This document shows, piece by piece, positions 56,491-64,000 of a DNA stretch of 64,000 nucleotides. Numbering within the stretch: position 1 is the stretch's first letter; each line of letters begins with the position of its first letter. Under the pieces are notes generated by a model. It was not told the origin of the DNA. It searched no databases and was given only the letters and a program-made list of their open reading frames with translations. Origin of the DNA: Rhyzopertha dominica (Eukaryota; Arthropoda; Insecta; Coleoptera; Bostrichidae); contig QCXZ01000001.1 in assembly GCA_025024175.1 (NCBI GenBank), forward strand, positions 30,374,942 through 30,438,941, read 5' to 3'. Position numbers and translations under genes: made by a program.

Positions 56491-58335
56491 GCGAAGCTAG
56501 CCGACTTATTCAAAACATTGAATCTACTTATGAAAACTACGAATCAGCCTGGTCCGAACTGTTAGACAGATACGACAAAAATTGGTCAAATAAGCATATA
56601 AAAGCTATTTTTGAGTTACCCAAAATTAGCAAAGGCTCCACCTCCAGTTTGAGAAAACTAGTCGGCGATTTTAACAAACATTTTAACTCTTTAAAAAATT
56701 AGATAAAGTAGGAATTTCATGTGCCTTTTTGCGTAATTGATATTCACATAGTGAGTCTGAATCGATTTTCTGTGATAGTATATAAATGAAAAGGATGTCT
56801 TGCTAACTTGGCAAATTCAAATTTTTCTACTAAAGGATAGAAACTTCAGCTCTTGAGTTGAATTCCAAATCCGATATCTTTCCTGCCATCAAGATTGATA
56901 GGCGCGTATGTGCACACAACACTACACACAAAACAAACGATACCAATAAAAAGTTTCACAACGATTACAGTGTCCCTCCTGTAGCGGCGCTCATACTTTG
57001 TTTAGATGCTTTAAATTCATTAATCTTGATTCAAACGCGAGACGTGATTTTGCGAAACAAAAACATTTATGTTTTGACTGTGAAGGCCCACAAACGGGAT
57101 TCCTGTTCTTCGGACGGAAAGTGCCACACCCGTGGTAAAAGTCATCACAGTCTTTTGCATCCTAATGAGCCCCGGAAACCTAATCCTGGCATAGTACCTC
57201 CCCTCAGGAGCTTTCTTCGGTGGCGGTTCATAAAACAAACATAGTCGCTGCTTCGACTCCTCTCACTTCAGGTACGTCGTCTGCTGTGGACACTGTAGTT
57301 TTGGTGGCATCTGCTAAAAGTAATGAAATTATGTTGATGGCAACTGCAGTTATCAACATTGCATATAATGGCAAAAACTATCCCTGTCGCGTCATTTTAG
57401 ATAACGCTAGCGAGCGTAATTTTGTTTTTAGCGAAATAGTGAAACGAATTGGTTTAAAGAGTAACACATGCAGTTGGCACGTTGGTGGAGTAGGTGGCAT
57501 ATCCACTTTTGTAACAGAATCTGTTGAATTAAGCTTAAACTCCACAGAGTTACCGATTATGAAGCAGTGGCAGAATTTGGGATACTTGATCGAATTTCTG
57601 ATACTACTCCTAGGAATTTTTTTATGAAAAGTTTATACGCTGGCCTTCTTTTATAAAACTGGCCTATCCTACTTTCAATGAAAACGGTCCTGTAGACATG
57701 ATAATTGATTTAGAATTATTTTATCGTATTTTGCAAAAGGTAGATTTAGGAGTAGGAAAACCAGTTTTTCAGGAAACTGTCGTTGGGTGGATCGTTGCTG
57801 GTCCTATTAATCTCCCTGAAAATACTAATCGTGATAGAGTTAGTTGTTCTACTGTTGTGGAATTGTGTGGAATCCATCTGAAAAACGGTGTGAGAAACGG
57901 TTCAGTGAGACTGTGACCCGCACTGACGACGGGCGTTATCAGGTAGACTTGCCTGTTAAACAAGAAAAAATAGTTTCTTTGGGTGATTCCTATGGGCAAG
58001 CTCTTAGAAGTTTTTTATTACTTGAGAAGAGACGAACGATTTGGACGAGCAGGATCGAGACACCATCAATGAATACGTTTCTTTGGGTCACGCTCACTTA
58101 GTCCCTGTTCATGTAGTCAATTGTCAATTGGCAGCACAGTTACTGCATGTCTCACCGCGCAGTTATTAAGGAAAGCAGTTCCACTACAAAGTTTTGTAAC
58201 TAAGGGTGGTCTTTAACGCTCTAAGGGTGGTGTTTAACGCTAGCGCTCGAACGTCTACCGGTGTATCCCTGAATGACGCTAGCAGGTCCTGTTGTTCACA
58301 CTGACTTATTTGACGTAATAGTTCGATTTCGTACA
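56491..58335 (+). repeat. Right arm of large BEL inverted duplication
   Basis: Inverted partner of 53799-55648. Beyond its outer edge the BEL reverse transcriptase continues, so this arm is the one joined to the longer element. Confidence 0.85.
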
Positions 58336-59147
58336 TACAAATATGCGATAACGACCGACATCACAAAAATGTATCGACAGATTATTGTTAATCCAAATCA
58401 ACAGCCACTTCAGCGTATATTATGGAGAAATTCCCCGAACGAACGTATTCGTTGCTTAGAGCTGAGCAGTCACGTTTTGCACTCGCCCGGCGAGCTTTCT
58501 GGCTACACGTACTCTTTTGCAACTTGTACAGGACGAAGGTTTTAACTACACCTTAGCCTCTCGTGCCTTGCAAGAAAACTGTTATGTTGATGATATAGTT
58601 ACGGGAACCAATGATCATGAAACCGCTGTTAAGTTAAAAGTTGAGTTAATAGATCTTTTGAATTTGGGAAAATTTGAATTGCACAAATGGTGCTCAAATG
58701 AACCTTCCTTGCTAAATTCTATACCTCCTGACAAATTAGAATCCTTATTCGTCTCCTTTGCTGACAAGGATTCTGTCAAGGCCCTAGGTATAATTTGGTC
58801 TGTCATCGGACAGTTTCAGCATAAACACACCTGAAATAGTTGTATGTAAACAGATTACAAAACGCTCTATTTTGGCTGGAATTTTTAGCATTTTTGACCC
58901 GTTAGGCTTTGTCAGTCTTGTAACCATCACTGTCAAAATTCTTTTACAGTCGATATGGAAAGCAAATGTTGCTTGGGATGATGATCTTCCAGATCATATA
59001 AATCAGTTTGGCTACGCTTTATATACGCCGTTCCTGCACTTCATGATGTCAAGGTACCCAAGATTTATGTTTGCTCCATGCCCAGTCATCTTCGAAATTA
59101 ATGAGTTTTCCGATGGTTCCATCAGAGTATTATTTATTCGCATTTAA
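58273..59147 (+). pseudogene. BEL reverse transcriptase palm and thumb
   Basis: Frames 58273-58545, 58517-58834 and 58872-59147 carry the motifs AITTDITKMYRQI, CYVDDIVTG and FDPLGFVS. YVDD and FDPLG are the BEL/Pao form of these motifs. A frameshift near 58530 and a stop near 58832 separate the pieces. Confidence 0.8.
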
Positions 59148-60587
59148 TTTGCGCGAAGTCTAGGGTGGCTCCTGTAAAAAGTTTATCATTGCCACGATTA
59201 GAGCTTTGTGGTGCTCTAGTGCTGTCTCGTTTGGTTAATAAAGTAAGACGCATCATTGATGTTTGTATAAACAATATTTATTTATGGACTGACTACAATC
59301 GTTTTATCGTGGATCTCATCTGATTCTTTTAGATGGTCAACATTCGTTTCAAACAGAATTGGCGAAATTCAAGAATTGACTAGCGTGTCTTGGTGGAGGC
59401 ACGTACCTTCAGAATATAATCCCGCTGATGTGTTGTCTCGCGGAATATCTGCTGAAGATTTAATCAGTCACAGANTTCGATGGGACGGTCCTAAATTTTT
59501 GAAATTGGGCAAAGACGAATGGCCGACTACTAGTGTCCCTCTAGTAGCCGAATCTACTTTACCTGAGCTTAAAACTAACGTACTTAGTCATCATTCTATA
59601 TGTAAACCAACCGATGATTTTCTTCAGAATATATTTACAAAGTTTTCTTCTTTCAGCAAGCTGCAAAGAGTACTTGTTTATGTACTCCGTTTTGTATACA
59701 ATGTACGTATTCCACAAAGTAAAAATACTGGATGTCCAACAATAGCTGAATTGCAGCAGATATTATTTTTATTGTGAAATGTGTTCAACTTCAAGCATTC
59801 TCTAAAGAAATTGCTACTTTGAAAATGCTGAAAGAAAATCCTAACAGTAAAGCGAGTTTGAAAACCACTCAATTACTTGCACTTAACACTTTTCTTAACA
59901 AAAATGATATTCTACGAGTAGGTTGGTCGTGTGAGTCATTCTTCAGTTTCTCAAGCTCAAAAGCATCCGATGATTACTATCTTACGGCAACTATATCACA
60001 GACATCATTATCAAAAGAGAACATGAGCGCTTGTTACATGCTGGCATTCACGCTACATTATGTAATGTGAGACTAAAGTTTTGGCCAATAAATGGTCGGC
60101 GTGCTGTGGCAGCAGTATTTCATAAATGTGTTGTGTGTACAAGATTTCGAGCTATCACAGCCAATCAACTTATGTCTGATCTTCCTAAATTTAGAGTCAC
60201 TAAATCTAAATGATGTTTTGAACACACTGGATTAGATTATGCTGTTCTCCTTGTTATCAAGCAATCAAGGATTAGACGTTCTATAATTACTGAAGGTTAT
60301 ATATGTATTTTTATCTGTGACATAAACGGCCTTACATTTGGAATTAGTTTCTGATTTGTCCACAAAAACTTTTCTCAATGCCTTGAAGAGATTCATGTCG
60401 CGCCGCGGCAAGCCGGTATGCATTTACAGTGACAATGGCACCAATTTCATTGACGCGCGAAATGAATTACATAATTTGTAAAATTACATAATTCTTCAAA
60501 CGACAGTGTAAATAATGCAATGACTGAAGAAAGTATAAAGTGGAAATGTATTCCACCTGCTTCACCTCATTGGGGTGGAACTGTTCA

Positions 60588-62214
60588 GGGGAAGAACAGT
60601 CCCTTGAAAGGAGGTCGGCTGGATTATACTCGCTGGGCAGGTGGTACCACTTATCAGCCGGAGTTAGCTCTCTAATCTCTACTACTCTATTCCACACGAA
60701 TACTCCCTATTGCTCCTCTCGCTTAATCCAAGATACGACTGTAGATGAATCACTCCAAAAGAAGCAGTTTGTCGACTTATCCAAGTTGTTTACTACTCTG
60801 CTAGTAGCTCTAGACGTGGTATTGTCATCTTGGTGTCAGGCTTCCTTATTGGGGCGACCCTAGCCTTAGCTGCCAGCAGAGATACAGTTATTCTGTCATT
60901 CCAAGCAACTCTTAGAAAAACTACGCAGGCGTAAGCGTCCTTACTAGCATCACAAAAGGTGTGTATACCTATATCTTGTACTTTATTTGTTGTCATAACC
61001 CAACGGGGTATCTCAACAGCTAACAAACAATGAAGCTATTTCATCCAATTTAAAAAACAACGGGTTGAGTCTGCATCAACTTGTTCGTCCCATGTAAGTT
61101 CTTTTTCCCATAAACGTTGCAACAATATCTTGGGCACTAACACAGTGGGGCAAGTAAAGCCTATGGGATCAAATACTCTTTGTGTGACAGACAGAATCAT
61201 CCTTTTGGTAACCCCAGTATTTTCAATTTCTGCTTCCGTTGTTTTCAGTAGGTCCGTATTTAGGGTCAATACATCTCCTAAGATATCCCAGTTTAATCCA
61301 AGTACATGACAAGTATCTGTAGGGCCTGTCTGTCTTGTATGCCTCCCACCCTCTAAGTTCGAAACAACCTTTTTGCATAATATAAGTAGCCTCTCGTATA
61401 AAGGTATGAATCAAGTTTTCGTCCCACACACTCGTGACACAATTGTCGACATAAAAACTAGTTCTTAATTTTTCTACCGTATCACGAGAATAACCAGTAT
61501 TATTAAGGGTACATTCTTCATAACATTTTGACAGATGGTAATCTAGAGTGGAGCCTAAAAGAAATGGAGGACTGCTGCTGACTCCAAACACCACTCTCAT
61601 ATATTGCGCCAATATGATCTCACGTCCTTCTGCGTCCATTCAGAGAAAACGAAGAGTCACGGTCTTTTTCATTTATGCTAATTTGTAGAAAGGCCTTCTT
61701 AATATCCGCATCTACTCCAATCTTATCTCGTCTGAATCTAAACAACAGTAATGGAATTAATTCAATCAGATTCAATCCTTTCTCCAAACAGTGATTGAGA
61801 GATGGTGCTCCCTTTTCGTGTGCCGACGCATCAAACACAGGTCTGATTGTCGTGCTGTTTTCCTTTAAAACCTGTCTATGCGGCAAAAAATGTCCCAAAC
61901 ACTCTTTCCTGTGGTGCCCGTTCTATAATTCCTTGCGTTTCCCATTCTTTCTCTTTTGCGCCATTTTGAAATTTGTAGGAAGAGGGGGATGTCCTTCGAT
62001 CCAGGGTAAGTGAACTTCATATCTACCTTCTTCATTAACAGTAACTGTTTGTAGGAAAAACTCTCGCGGCTTCCGCCATTTCTTCCCTAGTCCTTTTATC
62101 AGAAGGCGGCTTGATTCCAATCGTTTCGAGATCCCACAAGTCCGTAATCGAAGAAAACAGATTTAATGTGGTAATGGCAAATTTCGATCCACTTTTGCAT
62201 GGATTTTGCCCATG
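60588..62214 (-). mobile_element. BEL/Pao piece, minus strand (RT to RNase H)
   Basis: Read right to left: linker before RT (EEGRYEVHLPWIEGHPPLP, about 62040-61965), RT finger (RPVFDASAHEKGAPSLN, about 61780-61840, and IGVDADIKKAFLQI), and the YxDD box as FYVDNCVTS near 61440. An FDPIGFTCPT segment lies near 61160, RNase H at about 61026-60793 (IHTFCDASKDAYACVVF, then TIPRLELLAE), and the PSEYNPADLLSRDC end near 60650. It ends tail to tail against the plus-strand BEL at about 60588. Integrase is missing. The FYVDN box lacks the second Asp. Confidence 0.8.
61867..62214 (-). repeat. Left arm of second BEL inverted duplication
   Basis: Inverted copy of 63590-64000. It matches closely from CATGGGCAAAATCC to the AAAACCTGTC at the window edge, with a gap of about 60 bp in this arm (the partner has an extra AGATTAAGCTC...GTCTTGAA segment). 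Confidence 0.8.
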
Positions 62215-62677
62215 TCAGAAAAAGTTTTGCAATGTTTTGATTTTTCTTGGGTGGTTACCAGTAAAATTATTTATCAGTTACGCGTTTTCGTTATTGCTTT
62301 CCAACACGTTAACCGCCCGAACAGTCGTTTTCCTAGAGATGGGTAGTCTTTTGTAGGTGAGACAACATACGGCGACCGTGACAGTACTTGGTGTGTGAAC
62401 GTGTTCGGGGAGTAAACATTCGTGTAAAGAGTACGGTACCACAAGCACAGGTACGAGCTTTGTCCGCGTTGTCTTCAGTTGACTTTGTCGGTGTAAACGA
62501 AGAAACGTTTGGCGGTTTTGACCAAGTTCGTGATTGCCAATATAATTGAAAACAAAGTTAAAAGTCGTAAATTGTATCTTGTATACCGCAAGAGTTACTT
62601 TGGGTATGGCGGCGATCTGCACTTTTCAGCGGCACTAATGAGACTCTCCGGTTACGCTAGAAACAAGGCTAAAAGAT
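62215..62677 (+). mobile_element. BEL LTR end, primer-binding site and leader
   Basis: GGCGACCGTGACAG (62371-62384) is the primer-binding site type complementary to insect tRNA-Arg, used by several BEL and mdg1-like elements. It follows sequence ending GAGACAACA, a likely LTR end, and precedes a leader and gag. The left part of the LTR is not clearly bounded. Confidence 0.55.
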
Positions 62678-64000
62678 TTGATGAGCTTTCTCCAGCAAGA
62701 AGTTGAAAATGAACAGCGAATCAGCTTGGCAGGCGAAGGTTTTGGTTTTTCTCAGATTTCACAAGCAAACAAAGAAAACCAACCACGGGTCAAGAAAGTG
62801 GAAGCGTGTCCATCTGCAACTGGGCTTATTAATTGTGAAGCATCAGATTGCTTATTCTGCAGTGGGTCACATGAAACAAGTGCTTGCTTCAAAGCACAGA
62901 AGATGACCATAGAAGAGAAGATGAACATACTGTCTGCTAAAAAAGCTTGTTATAAGTGTCTTAAAATAGGTCATCAGGCAGAGGTTTAGAGCACTTCTGA
63001 GATGTATTTTGTGTGGGAAAGGTCACGAACCATTAATGTCCCAGCTTGCCTAGTCACCAAAATCCAAAGAAGGCAACGGAAGACCAAAAGGTGACCGACG
63101 GCAAGAAAGACCAGGCTTTGGCCAACCACACCAGCGCACATATTTTCTTGCAAGTTGCAAGAGTTGTCTAAAGGGTCCGTCTGGTGAAACGGTATTGCGA
63201 GCGCTATTTGACAGTCGGTCATAAAGATCCTATATTTTGAAATCTACAGCAGCTCAGCTGAGATACAAACCAAAGAATATAGAGAAAGTAACCCACTGCT
63301 TATTTGGCTGAGTAGAGACAACAAACACGCATAAGTGCTACGATATAACAATCGCACAAGGTGCATTTAGTGTAACTTGAAGTTCTAGATCAGAGCACTA
63401 TTTGTGGAGAAATAGCACAAGAATGGATAAGTGAATTGGTCGATGTGGGTATTGATATCTCAGATATACAAAAACCTGGTCCAATTGAACTTCTGCTAGG
63501 GGCAGACATCGCTGGAGAATATATACTGGGAAACTGAAGAAACTTTCTTGCGGACTAATGGCACTTGAGACTTGTATTGGATGGACAGTCATGGGCAAAA
63601 TCCATGCAAAAGTGGATCGAAATTTGCCATTACCACATTAAATCTGTTTTCTTCGATTACGGACTTGTGGGATCTCGAAACGATTGGAATCAAGCCGCCT
63701 TCTGATAAAAGGACTAGGGAAGAAATGGCGGAAGCCGCGAGAGCTTTTCCTACAAACAGTTACTGTTAATGAAGAAGGTAGATATGAAGTTCACTTACCC
63801 TGATCGAAGGACATCCCCCTCTTCCTACAAATTTCAAAATGGCGCAAAAGAGATTAAGCTCTATTACCAGGAAGTTGAAGAGCGATGGTCTACTAGAGCA
63901 ATATGACTGCGTCTTGAAAGAATGGGAAACGCAAAGAATTATAGAACGGGCACCACAGGAAAGAGTGTTTGGGACATTTTTTGCCGCATAGACAGGTTTT
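62678..64000 (+). pseudogene. BEL/Pao gag, protease and RT linker, runs off the window
   Basis: The frame 62678-62989 reads SFLQQEVENEQRISL, then two Cys/His knuckles (CLFCSGSHETSACFKAQKM and ACYKCLKIGH), typical BEL Gag. A broken continuation gives an LRALFDSRS-like segment near 63205-63225, where BEL proteases have LLDSGSQ. From 63590 the linker to RT follows (IKPPSDKRTREEMAEAARAF), which is the inverted partner of 61867-62214. Stops and shifts are frequent. The right end is cut by the window. Confidence 0.75.
63590..64000 (+). repeat. Right arm of second BEL inverted duplication (may continue)
   Basis: Inverted partner of 61867-62214. The match is still running at the last base of the window, so the arm may be longer. 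Confidence 0.8.

Larger units (their letters stand above)
56491..60587 (+). mobile_element. BEL/Pao retrotransposon, gag to integrase, degenerate
   Basis: The order is BEL-type: gag tail and CCHC region (56.5-57.2 kb), a retropepsin-like segment (57220-57627) and the RT start (ITTDITKMYRQIIV near 58340-58390). The YVDDI box follows (NCYVDDIVTGTND near 58580-58620), then AGIFSIFDPLGFVS near 58875. RNase H has HVPSEYNPADVLSRG near 59400-59450. The integrase zinc-binding region lies at 60030-60213 (HAGIHATLCNVRLKFWPI, then HKCVVCTRF), with a core piece, GKPVCIYSDNGTNF, near 60410-60455. The sequence ends in PPASPHWGG near 60550-60580, where it meets another BEL piece on the opposite strand. Stops and frameshifts are many. 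Confidence 0.8.

Overview
The window is nuclear DNA from an arthropod, almost certainly an insect. It carries an insect-type Kr-h1 (Kruppel homolog 1) gene, a spliceosomal SmB gene whose N-terminus reads like the fly protein, spliceosomal introns, and a dense layer of insect-style transposable elements: Jockey-like and other LINEs, mariner, hAT, gypsy, copia and BEL/Pao. The insect order cannot be fixed from the sequence. There are no bacterial features, CRISPR arrays, rRNA genes or tRNA genes that I can support.

Layout. 1-20 kb is AT-rich and has no host gene that I can support. It holds decayed transposons: a LINE fragment (2.1-3.0 kb), a Jockey-like LINE split by a foldback repeat (5.2-7.6 kb), a CpG-rich block without a gene (9.35-10.26 kb), a gypsy/errantivirus-like 5' half (10.6-12.1 kb), a mariner fossil (13.5-14.1 kb), a MITE (14.5-14.9 kb), and a 2.64-kb element with terminal inverted repeats whose single broken gene belongs to an uncharacterised insect family (DUF7869-like by memory; 16.8-19.5 kb). 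20.3-21.1 kb is another LINE remnant. 21.6-25.4 kb is the Kr-h1 locus: a CpG-rich 5' region with a 24-bp inverted motif holding CACGTG E-boxes, a probable non-coding 5' exon, and one coding exon with eight C2H2 fingers. 26.7-28.4 kb has a hAT fragment, a foldback MITE, an orphan THAP exon and a LINE tail. 30.1-37.6 kb is SmB on the minus strand, with an exon that codes only for the start Met, a 53-nt intron, and a 6.7-kb second intron that contains a whole gypsy element (32.42-36.98 kb) in antisense. 38.8-39.6 kb has a THAP pseudogene and a palindrome. From 40.5 kb to the right edge everything is retrotransposon: a 5'-truncated gypsy (40.5-43.7 kb) whose LTR is followed by a primer-binding site, a copia 5' end (44.3-44.9 kb), and a minus-strand gypsy (about 45.9-53.3 kb) carrying three nested insertions. 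Beyond it lies a 1.85-kb-arm inverted duplication of a BEL element (53.8-58.3 kb), then further BEL pieces facing each other, with a second inverted duplication running off the edge.

How it fits together. The two functional genes are unrelated: Kr-h1 is a juvenile-hormone-induced transcription factor and SmB is a core snRNP protein. The rest is a transposon graveyard with readable insertion order, because several elements keep their target-site duplications (GAAGT, ATTC, GCAGC, CACCTCAG). The strongest leads are the E-box inverted motif upstream of Kr-h1, the TIR element with the uncharacterised transposase-like protein, and the large BEL inverted duplications.
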